Assembly (NCBI GenBank): GCA_046330395.1
Contig: JAXLSS010000001.1
Coordinates: 62,001-126,000, forward strand
DNA from: Ga0077560 sp046330395
Lineage (GTDB): Bacteria; Actinomycetota; Thermoleophilia; Miltoncostaeales; Miltoncostaeaceae
Reading direction: 5' to 3'
Length of the DNA: 64,000 nt
Shown: piece after piece, positions 1 through 8,238 of the stretch
Position numbering within the stretch: the stretch's first letter is position 1
Layout of the letters: each line of letters begins with the position of its first letter
Position numbers and translations under genes: made by a program
The notes under the pieces: model-generated
Seen by the model: only the letters and a program-made list of their open reading frames with translations
Databases searched by the model: none
Told to the model about the DNA's origin: nothing

Positions 1-1
1 T

Positions 2-295
2 GAGGCGGTGGCGCTGAAGGAGTCGCACGTGGCGCTGTCCCAGGCCCGGGACGCCGGTGCGGAGTGCATGGTCACCCCGTGCCCGCTGTGCCACCTGGCC
101 ATGGACGCCTACCAGCGCAAGGCCGAGGCGGCCAACGCCACCGAGTACAACATGCCGGTGCTGCACCTGCCGCAGCTCATCGGCATGGCGTTGGGCCTGG
201 ACCTCAGCATCATGGAGTTCAAGCGCCACATGGTGCCCGTGGACGGCGTGCTGTCCTCGGTGTACGGCCAGCCGGACTTCCAGCCGGCCGTCTGA
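2..295 (+). CDS. HdrB-like CCG-domain subunit, 3' fragment
   Basis: The frame is open from the window edge, so only the last 97 codons are present. The motif C-x-x-x-PCPLCH near residues 20-30 followed by a Gln is the C-terminal half of a cysteine-rich CCG domain, as in heterodisulfide reductase subunit B and related succinate/fumarate reductase subunits, where these cysteines bind a non-cubane iron-sulfur cluster. The tail region (LPQLIGMALGL) is also typical of HdrB. The upstream domain and its partners lie outside the window, so the exact redox complex cannot be told. Confidence 0.75.
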   Translation, partial: EAVALKESHVALSQARDAGAECMVTPCPLCHLAMDAYQRKAEAANATEYNMPVLHLPQLIGMALGLDLSIMEFKRHMVPVDGVLSSVYGQPDFQPAV

Positions 296-361
296 CCCGC
301 GGTGTCGCGGTGGGGGCGCTTCGCGCGCTCCCACCGCTGACCCCACCCTCCGCGTGGCAAG

Positions 362-988
362 ATGCCGCGCATGAGCCGTGTCACCCCATTGACCGGCGCC
401 GTTCGTGACGAGCTGCCGGCCTGCTGCCGCGACTGCGTGTTCTGGCAGCGGCTGCGCGGCGCGGTGGACCCCCCCGCCAAGCGTCGGTGGGTGCGCGACA
501 CCGAGGCCACCTTCGGGCCCTGGGGACGCGCGGTGCACCTGGGTCCCGGTGTGCACGGGTTCATCCAGTACGGCCCCAGCGCCGCGTTCCCGCGGGCGCA
601 CCTGCTGCCCTGCGGGCCGCCGCACCGCCAGGGTGCCCTCATCACCTGCGCCCACCTGGCCGGCGACGATCGCCCGGGCACCTGCGAGCGTCTGCTGCTG
701 GAGGCCCTCGCCGACCTGAAGGCCCGGGACCTTCCCTGCGTGGACGTGTTCACGGTGCGTGCGCCCGACGACATGCCCATCTCCGAGCGCTTCTTCCCCC
801 ACCAGACCCTGTTCGACCGCACGTTCATGCAACGCTTCGGGTTCCAGGAGGTGCGCTCCTCCGGTCCCGTGGCCCTGATGCGTCTGGAACTGGCCGGCCT
901 CATCCCCGGTCGCATCCCCGCGCGTGTGCACCGCCTGCTGGAGCGCCTGCGCACCGCCAACCTGGCCACGGACCCGGGCACGGCGTGA
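362..988 (+). CDS. GNAT-like acetyltransferase, Cys-rich N-terminus
   Basis: This is a 208-residue protein. Its N-terminus has a CCRDCVFWQ motif that I recognise from actinobacterial GNAT-fold proteins of unknown substrate; the middle holds a GxCERLLLEAL-like helix where the acetyl-CoA loop would lie. A second ATG lies at 371 and neither start has a clear Shine-Dalgarno sequence. The stop overlaps the GTG of the next gene by four bases, so the two are probably translationally coupled. The substrate is unknown. Confidence 0.6.
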   Translation: MPRMSRVTPLTGAVRDELPACCRDCVFWQRLRGAVDPPAKRRWVRDTEATFGPWGRAVHLGPGVHGFIQYGPSAAFPRAHLLPCGPPHRQGALITCAHLAGDDRPGTCERLLLEALADLKARDLPCVDVFTVRAPDDMPISERFFPHQTLFDRTFMQRFGFQEVRSSGPVALMRLELAGLIPGRIPARVHRLLERLRTANLATDPGTA

Positions 989-2013
989 CGCGCGTGCGCG
1001 TGCTGTGCGCGGTGCTGGTGGCGTGCCTGCTGGGCATCGCGGGTCCTGCGCTGGGACAGCCCGGCGTCACCGCGACGGTGCAGGGCCTGCGGGACGTGGA
1101 CGTGTATGTGGCGCCGTCCCTGCGCGACAGCCTGGCGGTGGGTGACATCGACCGGCTCCTCGCGCAGGTGGACAAGCTGGGCGACGAGCAGGACGGCGTC
1201 AAACTGGCGCTGGTGGCCGACACCGACGGGCTGGACCCCTTCGAGTTCGCCGCCCGCGTGCGCACCGGCACGGGGTTCACGGGCACCGTCGTGACCACCA
1301 CGCCCGCGGGCCCCACGGGTGCCGCCGGCCCACGCACCCCCCAGTCCATCCACACATCCCTCACCGCGGGGCGGGTGGACGCCGTCACCAACCCCGTGGA
1401 CCGGCTGCTGGCCGCCGCGCCGCTGGCGGTGCCGGCACCCGCCCCGTCACGTCACGGCACCGCGTGGCGTGAGCTGGCGGTGCTGATCGGGCTCACCCTG
1501 CTGGGCGGGGCGTGGGCCATCGCCTGGGGGCTGCGACGGGAGCAGCGGCGCACGCGCACCAACGTGGCCGACCGGCGCGCCGGGCTGCGGGTGCGGTTGG
1601 ACGCCCTCCGCGCCCAGGCGTCCGCGGTGCACGCCGGCACGGCCCCGCCGGACCCGGTGCTGGCCGCGCTGGAGGACCTGGGCGACGCCCACACCCGGGG
1701 CCTCGCCGCCGCCGGCCTGGAGCGGGCCACCGACATGGACGAGGCCGAACAGCACCTGGCACGGGGCGTGGACGCGCTGCACCGCGCCCGGGAACTGGCC
1801 GACCTGCCGCCGCTGCGCAACGGCCTCTACCAGGGCCTGTGCTCGGTCGACCCGGGCCACGGCGTGGCCACGGCGCTGGCCCGCCTCCCCGGCCGCAGCC
1901 TGCCGGCCCCGGTGTGCGCCGCCTGTCAGGCCCGGGTGGAGGAGGGTGACCCCCCGGCGCGCCGTTTGGTCCCAGTGCACGGGAGGCCGGTGCCGTTCGA
2001 TGAGGCGTCGTAG
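985..2013 (+). CDS. secreted/membrane-anchored protein with TPM-like domain
   Basis: The start is the GTG that overlaps the preceding stop (GTGA). The 342-residue product has a signal peptide (VLCAVLVACLLGIAGPALG), then an extracytoplasmic region of about 110 residues. The segment YVAPSLRDSLAVGDI resembles TPM-type domains of membrane proteins. One transmembrane helix follows near residue 155-175, then a basic helical cytoplasmic region. The C-terminus has a CxxC pair (CAAC). I do not recognise a specific family. Its last codons lie inside the first unit of the downstream tandem repeat. Confidence 0.55.
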   Translation: MTRVRVLCAVLVACLLGIAGPALGQPGVTATVQGLRDVDVYVAPSLRDSLAVGDIDRLLAQVDKLGDEQDGVKLALVADTDGLDPFEFAARVRTGTGFTGTVVTTTPAGPTGAAGPRTPQSIHTSLTAGRVDAVTNPVDRLLAAAPLAVPAPAPSRHGTAWRELAVLIGLTLLGGAWAIAWGLRREQRRTRTNVADRRAGLRVRLDALRAQASAVHAGTAPPDPVLAALEDLGDAHTRGLAAAGLERATDMDEAEQHLARGVDALHRARELADLPPLRNGLYQGLCSVDPGHGVATALARLPGRSLPAPVCAACQARVEEGDPPARRLVPVHGRPVPFDEAS

Positions 2014-2463
2014 TAGAAGGCTTCTTACAGAGTTGCCTTCTGACCCGAACGCGGCGTATGGCGGGTTCGGATCGCGGGTCTTTACCACAGCGCCCTTGCG
2101 GGCTGCGCGGATCTGAGTTGAACCTCCCCGTCCGTGGCTCGGGGGGACTCACACCCTGCGCCGTCCCCAATTCTGGGGGCCTCGGGCAACCGGGTTGGCG
2201 GAGACTTCGACATGGGGCGTGAGATCCGCGGGACGCGGATCTCGGTGGTCAGAAGGTGGCTTCTTCCGAAGTTGCCCTCTGACGCCAACGCGGCGTATGG
2301 CGGGTTCGGATCGTGTGGCGCTACCCCCGCGCCCTGTGGGCTGCGCGGATCTGAGTCGGACCTCGCGGCTCGGGGCTCACACCCTGCGCCGTCCCCAATT
2401 GTGGGGGTCTCGGGCGCTCTGGGTGGCGGGGGCCTCGGGCGTCCTGGGTGGCGGAGACTTCGA
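1996..2463. repeat. two-unit tandem repeat with hairpins, intergenic
   Basis: Two diverged copies, about 210 bp (1996-2205) and 253 bp (2206-2458), start at the same TTCGA...GGGGCGT-type element, which recurs a third time at 2459. Each contains GAACGCGGCGTATGGCGGGT-like and CTGCGCGGATCTGAG-like blocks and a CACCCTGCGCCGTCCCCAAT block. The second copy has gained a perfect hairpin at 2221-2243 (10-bp arms). No coding frame with plausible composition runs through it. Function is unknown. It fills the gap between two convergent genes. Confidence 0.7.
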
Positions 2464-2471
2464 GATGAGGC

Positions 2472-2500
2472 GTCGGGACCCGCCGTCAGCGGGTCCCGAC
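2472..2500. terminator. 12-bp perfect hairpin between convergent genes
   Basis: GTCGGGACCCGC and its exact complement flank a five-base loop (CGTCA). The hairpin sits 16 bases from the stop of the minus-strand asd gene and downstream of the plus-strand membrane protein gene, so it could terminate transcription from both sides. There is no U-tract, which is common in G+C-rich actinobacteria. Confidence 0.55.
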
Positions 2501-2516
2501 GTCAATAGAACAAAAG

Positions 2517-3524
2517 CTAGAGCCAGCCGTTTGTCACGAGCGATTCCGCGATCTGGACGGCGTTGGTGGCCGCTCCCTTTCGCAGGTTGTCGCTGCTGAG
2601 CCACAGGGCCAGGCCCTTCGGGTGGGAGGCGTCCTCGCGGATGCGGCCCACAAGCACCTCGTCCCGGCCTGAGGCCAGGCGCGGCAGGGGGTAGACCCCC
2701 GCACCGGGCTCGTCCATCACCACCACGCCGGGCGCGCCCATCAGCAGCTCGCGTGCCTGCTGGGCGGTGATCTTGTCGGTGGTCTCGATCTGCACCGACT
2801 CGGAATGCCCGTTGAACACGGGCACCCGCACGCAGGTGGCCGACACCCGCAGGTTCGGCAGCTCCAGCATCTTCTTGGTCTCGGCGATGACCTTGCTCTC
2901 CTCGTCGGAGTAGCCGGTGTCGTCGAAGGTGCCGATGTGGGGCAGCGCATTGAACGCGATGGGGTGGGGGTACACCGACGGTGCGGGCTCGTCGCCGGCC
3001 AGGTGGCCCTGGGCCTGCGCGCGCAGCTCGGCGATGGCCGCCGCACCCGTCCCGCTCACCGCCTGGAAGCTGGTGACGATGACCCGCTCCAGGCCCACCG
3101 CGTCGGCGATGGGCTTCAGCGCCACCACCAGCGGCGCGGCCACGCAGTTGGGGTTGGCGATGATGCCGGAGTGGGTGGGGATGGCGTGCTCGTTGACCTC
3201 CGGCACCACCAGCGGCACGTCCTCGCGCATCCGGAAGAACGAGGAGTTGTCCACCACCACGGCGCCGGCCTCCACCGCGGCGGGGGCGAAGTCACGGCTG
3301 CGCGCTCCGCCGGCCGAGAACAGCGCCACCTGGATGCCCTCGAAGCTCTGCTCGGTGAGGGTCTGCACCGTGAACGGCTTGCCCAGGTACTCCACCGTGG
3401 TGCCGGCGCTGCGCTCGCTGGCCAGCGGCCGCAGCTCGCTCACCGGGAAGCCGCGCTCCTCAAGGACGCGCAGCATGGTGCTGCCCACGGCGCCCGTGGC
3501 GCCCACCACCGCGACGTTAAACAT
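2517..3524 (-). CDS. asd: aspartate-semialdehyde dehydrogenase
   Basis: The enzyme reduces aspartyl phosphate to aspartate semialdehyde with NADPH, the branch point to lysine/diaminopimelate, threonine and methionine. The 335-residue protein is of normal family length. It starts with the nucleotide-binding VAVVGATGAVGSTMLRVL segment; the catalytic cysteine lies in NPNCVAAPLVVAL near residue 130, followed by QAVSGTGAAAI. The ATG overlaps the last codons of lysC by eight bases, so it is the second gene of a lysC-asd operon. Identification is secure. Confidence 0.96.
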   Translation of the reverse strand: MFNVAVVGATGAVGSTMLRVLEERGFPVSELRPLASERSAGTTVEYLGKPFTVQTLTEQSFEGIQVALFSAGGARSRDFAPAAVEAGAVVVDNSSFFRMREDVPLVVPEVNEHAIPTHSGIIANPNCVAAPLVVALKPIADAVGLERVIVTSFQAVSGTGAAAIAELRAQAQGHLAGDEPAPSVYPHPIAFNALPHIGTFDDTGYSDEESKVIAETKKMLELPNLRVSATCVRVPVFNGHSESVQIETTDKITAQQARELLMGAPGVVVMDEPGAGVYPLPRLASGRDEVLVGRIREDASHPKGLALWLSSDNLRKGAATNAVQIAESLVTNGWL

Positions 3525-4743
3525 TGCTCCTCCGGGCGGCCTCGGAGGCCAGGTCGAAGGCGTCGTGCAGGGCGCGCACCGCGCGCTCCACGTCGCGCCG
3601 GTTGATGACGGCGGTGATGCGGATGGTGGAGGTGTCGATCATCTGCATGTTGATGTCGCGCTCCGCCAACACGCGGAACATCTTGGCGGCGACGCCCGGG
3701 TTGGACTTCATGCCGGCGCCCACCAGGGTGACCTTGCCGATCTGGTCGTCGGTGGTGATGCCGTCGAACTCGATGTTGCCGCGCACCGACTCCACGGCCT
3801 CCTTCGCGCGCCCCAGCTCGGCCAGCGGCACCGTGAACGACAGGTCCGCCCGGCCGTCCACACCCACGTTCTGGATGATGGTGTCCACGTTGATCAGCGC
3901 GTCGGCCAGGGCCGTGAACAGTGTGGCGGCGACGCCCGGCTGGTCGCGCACGCCGGTGATCGTGATCTTGGCCTCGTCGCTCTGGTGCGCGATGCCGGAC
4001 ACGATGGCCTGCTCCATGTCGGGTGTCTCCTTGATGATCCAGGTTCCCTCATCCGAGAGGAACGATGAGCGGACGTGCAGCGGCACGTCGTAGTTGCGGG
4101 CGAACTCCACGCTGCGCAGCGCCAGCACCTTGGAGCCCATGGCCGCCATCTCCAGCATCTCCTCGTGGGTGACGCGGGGCAGCTTCACCGCGTCGGGCAC
4201 GATGCGGGGGTCGGCGGTGAACACGCCGGTCACGTCCGTGTAGATCTCGCACACCTCGGCACCCAGGGCCGCCGCCAGCGCCACCGCGGTGGTGTCGCTG
4301 CCGCCCCGGCCGAGCGTGGTGACGTTGCGGTCCTCCATGGACATGCCCTGGAAGCCGGCCACCAGCACGATGTTGCCCTGCCCGATCGACTCGGTCAGCC
4401 GGTCACCGCGGATCTCCACGATGCGGGCCTTGGTGTGGGCGCTGTCGGTGAGGATCCCGGCCTGCGAGCCGGTGAACGACTCGGCCCGGTGGCCCAGGTC
4501 GTGCAGCGCCATCGCCATCAGCGCGCAGGAGATGCGCTCGCCGGTGGACAGCAGCATGTCCATCTCGCGGGCGTCCGGTCGGTCGCTGATCTCGTACGCC
4601 AATGCCACCAGGCCGTCGGTGGTCTTGCCTCGGGCGGAGACGACCGCCACCACGTCGTCGCCGGATTCCTTCGCTTCGGCGATCCGACGCGAGACGTTGC
4701 GGATCTTCTCCGCGTCCGCGACGGAGCTCCCGCCGAACTTCAT
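3517..4743 (-). CDS. lysC: aspartate kinase
   Basis: The enzyme phosphorylates aspartate in the first step of the aspartate-family pathway. It begins MKFGGSSVADAEKI, the usual ATP-site signature. Two C-terminal ACT domains follow the kinase domain (TITGVRDQPGVAATLF and VTLVGAGMKSNPGVAA), which is where lysine or threonine feedback binds in this family. The frame is open further upstream to 4914, but that sequence is unlike the family, so I chose the ATG at 4743; a GTG at 4746 is equally possible. With the ATG the product has 408 residues. It forms an operon with asd. Confidence 0.95.
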   Translation of the reverse strand: MKFGGSSVADAEKIRNVSRRIAEAKESGDDVVAVVSARGKTTDGLVALAYEISDRPDAREMDMLLSTGERISCALMAMALHDLGHRAESFTGSQAGILTDSAHTKARIVEIRGDRLTESIGQGNIVLVAGFQGMSMEDRNVTTLGRGGSDTTAVALAAALGAEVCEIYTDVTGVFTADPRIVPDAVKLPRVTHEEMLEMAAMGSKVLALRSVEFARNYDVPLHVRSSFLSDEGTWIIKETPDMEQAIVSGIAHQSDEAKITITGVRDQPGVAATLFTALADALINVDTIIQNVGVDGRADLSFTVPLAELGRAKEAVESVRGNIEFDGITTDDQIGKVTLVGAGMKSNPGVAAKMFRVLAERDINMQMIDTSTIRITAVINRRDVERAVRALHDAFDLASEAARRSNV

Positions 4744-4918
4744 CACTCGAAGTCCGATTGCCGTCTCCCCTCGTGGTTGTGGTCGGGCCAACCGGCGATT
4801 GTAGCGGGCGGAAAACCCACAGGCCTCGGACAGAAGACTTTGTCCACGGGGCCAAAGCGATGCTCGTGCACCCCTCCCTACCGTGAAACGCACACCGCAC
4901 TCCCGAGGGGACACGTCG

Positions 4919-6346
4919 ATGCACGCGCTGTTCGAGGATTACCGCGTGGCGGGGTTCTTCGATGAGATGTTCGAGGACCCGGAGACGCCGCGCAGCACCT
5001 ACGCCGAGCTGTACGCCGGCCTTCGCGGGCTGGCGCCCGAGGCCTTCGGGCGCAAGTCGGAGCTGGTGGACGCCTGCTACCTCACCGAGGGCATCACCTT
5101 CGCCCATCACGGCAAGGAGCACGCGTTCCCGTTCGACCTGCTGCCGCGGCTGGTGTCGGCGTCCGACTGGGCCGCGCTGGACATGGGGCTGCGCCAGCGC
5201 GTGCGCGCCCTCGACGCGTTCCTGGCCGACGTGTACGGCCCCAGGCGGTGCGTGCAGGACGGGGTGGTGCCCAACCGGCTGCTGATGTCGTGCAACGGGT
5301 ACCTGCGCGAGATGGTGGGCGTGACGCCCCCGCACGGGCGGTGGGTGCAGTTCGCGGGCATCGACATGGTGCGCGACGGCGCGGGCGACTGGCGGGTGCT
5401 GGAGGACAACCTGCGCACGCCCTCCGGGCTGTCCTACGTGGTGCAGAACCGGGCGTTCATGCGCCGCGTGTTCCCCGAGGCGTTCCGCGGCCACCGGGTG
5501 CGCGAGGTGGACCAGGCGCCCCTGCAGCTGCGCGAGGCGCTGGAGTTCGCCGCGCCCGAGGGCGTCACCGAGCCGCGGATCGTGGTGCTCACCCCCGGGT
5601 CGCTCAACAGCGCCTACTACGAGCACACGTTCCTGGCCCGCCAGATGGGCGTGCCGCTGGTGGAGGGCCGTGACCTGCTGGTGCGCGACCGGCGCGTGTA
5701 CGTCAAGACCACCACCGGGTACGACCGGGTGGACGTGATCTACCGGCGCATCGACGACTGGTTCCTCGACCCCGTGGTGCTGCGCCCCGACTCGCTGCTG
5801 GGCGTGCCGGGGCTGATGGGCGCCTACCGGGCCGGCAACGTGGGCATCTGCAACGCCCCCGGCACCGGCATCGCCGACGACAAGGCCGTGTACGCCTACG
5901 TGCCCGGCCTCATCCGGTACTTCCTGGGCGAGGAGCCCATCCTGCAGCAGGTGCCCACCTACCTGCTGGAACGCGACGCCGACCGCGAGCACGTGCTGGC
6001 CAACCTCGACCGCCTGGTGGTGAAGGCGGTGGACGGCGCCGGCGGCTACGGCATCCTCATCGGGCCGCACGCCACGCCCGATGAGCGCCGGGTGTTCGCG
6101 CGGCGCATCCAGCTGAACCCCCGGGCCTACATCGCCCAGGACACCATCTCCCTGTCGCGGGCCCCGGTGTTCCTGGACAACCGCTTCCAGGGCCGGCACA
6201 TCGACCTGCGCCCCTTCATCACCTACGGGGCCGAGCCGCACGTGGTGGCCGGCGGGCTCACGCGCGTGGCGCTGCGCGACGGGTCGCTGGTGGTGAACTC
6301 CTCCCAGGGCGGCGGCAGCAAGGACACCTGGGTGCTGGCCCGATGA
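4919..6346 (+). CDS. circularly permuted ATP-grasp protein
   Basis: This 475-residue protein belongs to the circularly permuted ATP-grasp type 2 family (former DUF404/DUF407). These proteins are expected to make an amide/peptide-type bond on an unknown substrate and almost always travel with alpha-E and transglutaminase-like partners, as here. Recognisable segments are EDNLRTPSGLSYV, GDDKAVYAYVP-like and VVKAVDGAGGYG. The ATG at 4919 is preceded by GAGGGG eight bases upstream; an in-frame GTG at 4883 lacks this. It is the first gene of a three-gene operon and overlaps the next by ATGA. Confidence 0.92.
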   Translation: MHALFEDYRVAGFFDEMFEDPETPRSTYAELYAGLRGLAPEAFGRKSELVDACYLTEGITFAHHGKEHAFPFDLLPRLVSASDWAALDMGLRQRVRALDAFLADVYGPRRCVQDGVVPNRLLMSCNGYLREMVGVTPPHGRWVQFAGIDMVRDGAGDWRVLEDNLRTPSGLSYVVQNRAFMRRVFPEAFRGHRVREVDQAPLQLREALEFAAPEGVTEPRIVVLTPGSLNSAYYEHTFLARQMGVPLVEGRDLLVRDRRVYVKTTTGYDRVDVIYRRIDDWFLDPVVLRPDSLLGVPGLMGAYRAGNVGICNAPGTGIADDKAVYAYVPGLIRYFLGEEPILQQVPTYLLERDADREHVLANLDRLVVKAVDGAGGYGILIGPHATPDERRVFARRIQLNPRAYIAQDTISLSRAPVFLDNRFQGRHIDLRPFITYGAEPHVVAGGLTRVALRDGSLVVNSSQGGGSKDTWVLAR

Positions 6347-7359
6347 CCATGCTGGCCCGCGTCGCCGAGTCGCTGTACTGGATGGCCCGCGCCCTGGAGC
6401 GCGCCGACACCTACACCCGCCTGCTGGAGGTGAGCCACGCCATGACCCGGGAGGGCGGTGGCCTGGACGGTGGCGGCCGCGTGTCGGTGTGGGAGCCGCT
6501 GGTGGACATCACCGGCGACCTCGACGCCTTCCTGGCCGCCCACCATGCCGCCGACGAACGGTCGGTGCCCTGGTTCCTCACCTTCGCCGCCGGCAACCCC
6601 AACAGCGTGATGTCGTGCATCAGGCGTGCCCGCCAGAACGCCCACGGCATCCGCGAGCTGCTGCCGCCCGAGGTGTGGGAGGCGCTCAACAGCCTGTACC
6701 TGGACCTGTCGGCGTGGCCGCCCGGCCGGCTCACGCGGGAGGGGGTGTACCCGTTCGCGCGCCAGGTGCGCTCGGCGTCGGCCCTGGTGCAGGGTCTCAT
6801 CGACGGCGGCATGCGCCACGACGCGGCCTGGCAGTTCCTGCGCCTGGGCCGGTACGTGGAGCGGGCCGAGAAGACGGCGCGCCTGCTGGAGGTGAAGTTC
6901 CACATCCTCAGCCCGCGCAACCCGGCGCTGATCGCGCCGTCCGAGCTGCACCAGTGGCGCAGCGTGCTCAGCTGCGTGGGCGCCGACGAGGCGTACCTGC
7001 GCATGGACAACGGGGTGGGGTCACCCCAGGACGTGGCGCGCTTCCTGGTGGTGGACGCCCGGTTCCCCCGCTCGGTGGCCTTCAGCCTGGAGCGGGTGGC
7101 AGACGGGGTGGCGATGCTGGTGGACGAGGGCGTGATGCGCGCCGAGGACGCGCCCACCGCGCTCATCCAGCGCGCCCTGACGGAGCTCTCCGACGCCACC
7201 CCCGCGCTGTGGAACGGGGCGCTCGCCTCATCGCTTGACCGTGTGCAGCGCCGCTGCAACGAGATCGACGCCGCCATCGGCGCCACGTGTTTCGCCTACC
7301 CCGGGGGCGAGGAAGGGAGTCGGCAGCGTGCTCAGGCTGCTCGCCAAGCACAGAACTGA
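6343..7359 (+). CDS. alpha-E domain-containing protein (DUF403)
   Basis: A 338-residue all-helical protein starting MTMLARVAESLYWMARALER, the standard N-terminus of the alpha-E family. It also contains FLRLGRYVERAEKTARLL. Its biochemical role is unknown, but it is functionally linked to the ATP-grasp protein upstream and the transglutaminase downstream. It overlaps the first by four bases and the second by 32. Confidence 0.92.
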   Translation: MTMLARVAESLYWMARALERADTYTRLLEVSHAMTREGGGLDGGGRVSVWEPLVDITGDLDAFLAAHHAADERSVPWFLTFAAGNPNSVMSCIRRARQNAHGIRELLPPEVWEALNSLYLDLSAWPPGRLTREGVYPFARQVRSASALVQGLIDGGMRHDAAWQFLRLGRYVERAEKTARLLEVKFHILSPRNPALIAPSELHQWRSVLSCVGADEAYLRMDNGVGSPQDVARFLVVDARFPRSVAFSLERVADGVAMLVDEGVMRAEDAPTALIQRALTELSDATPALWNGALASSLDRVQRRCNEIDAAIGATCFAYPGGEEGSRQRAQAARQAQN

Positions 7360-8179
7360 GATGCACTACGCGGGCGAGGCCCGCGACAGCATCAACGAGA
7401 TCCGCCTGTGCCCGCGCTCCAACGGCCGCCAGCGGGTGGAGCTGTGCCACGTGGAGGTGGAGCCCCACGTGGGCGTGCACCATCACCTGGACGCCTTCGG
7501 CAACGACGTGGCCTGGTTCCAGATCGACCAGCCGCACACCGAGCTGGTGGTGGAGACCACGGCGGTGGTGCTGGTGACGCCGCACCCACCCCACCCGGAC
7601 ACGGTGCCCTGGGAGGCGTTGCGGGCCCCGGAGGTGCGGGACGGTTTCGCCGAGTTCCTGTCCGAATCCGAGCTGGTGCACTGGCCGCATTCGGTGGACT
7701 ACTTCGCCCAGGGGCTGGAGCTGGACGGCATCGAGGACGTGGCCCGGTGGCTGCGGGCCCTGGAGCGGGCCGTCAACGACAACATCCGCTACGAGCGCGG
7801 CAGCACCGGCGTGGACACCACGGTGGAGCACCTGCTCCAGGTGCGCCGCGGCGTGTGCCAGGACATGGCCCACCTGTTCCTGGCCCTGTGCCGGCGCAAG
7901 GGCGTGCCGGCGCGGTACGTCAGCGGGTGGCTGTTCCAGCCGGGTCGCGACGAGCCCGGGGAGAGCCACGCGTGGTGCGACGCCTGGGTGCCCGGGGCGG
8001 GGTGGATGGAGTTCGACCCCACCCACCCGGAGCCCAACATGGATCACTACATCCGCATCGGGGTGGGGCGGGACTACATGGATGTGCCGCCGTTCCGGGG
8101 CACCTACGTGGGGGCGGCCACCGAGCGCATGGCCGTGCACGTCACCGTGGAGGAGCTGCCGCTGTCCGACGCCGCCTGA
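7328..8179 (+). CDS. transglutaminase-like cysteine peptidase family protein
   Basis: A 283-residue protein with an N-terminal beta domain (LLAKHRTEMHYAGEARDS) and a transglutaminase core. The catalytic cysteine is in RRGVCQDMAHLFLAL, the histidine in ESHAWCDAWVPG and the aspartate in MEFDPTHPEP. The GTG at 7328 is preceded by GGAAGGGAG and keeps the conserved N-terminal beta strand; the ATG at 7361 would cut it. It is the third gene of the ATP-grasp/alpha-E/transglutaminase operon. Whether it cleaves or forms amide bonds is not known. Confidence 0.92.
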   Translation: MLRLLAKHRTEMHYAGEARDSINEIRLCPRSNGRQRVELCHVEVEPHVGVHHHLDAFGNDVAWFQIDQPHTELVVETTAVVLVTPHPPHPDTVPWEALRAPEVRDGFAEFLSESELVHWPHSVDYFAQGLELDGIEDVARWLRALERAVNDNIRYERGSTGVDTTVEHLLQVRRGVCQDMAHLFLALCRRKGVPARYVSGWLFQPGRDEPGESHAWCDAWVPGAGWMEFDPTHPEPNMDHYIRIGVGRDYMDVPPFRGTYVGAATERMAVHVTVEELPLSDAA

Positions 8180-8238
8180 CCCCCGCGTCCGGGTGGTGCT
8201 CAAGCCGCGGGCGATCCCGGTCGACATCAAGGGTGTCC

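Noticed and set aside
109..1353. 414-codon minus-strand open frame over the first genes
   Set aside because: Antisense to two well-supported plus-strand genes; Arg/Gly/His-rich shadow composition and no domain.
4403..6241. 612-codon minus-strand frame opposite the ATP-grasp gene
   Set aside because: Shadow of conserved ATP-grasp and lysC coding sequence in a G+C-rich genome.
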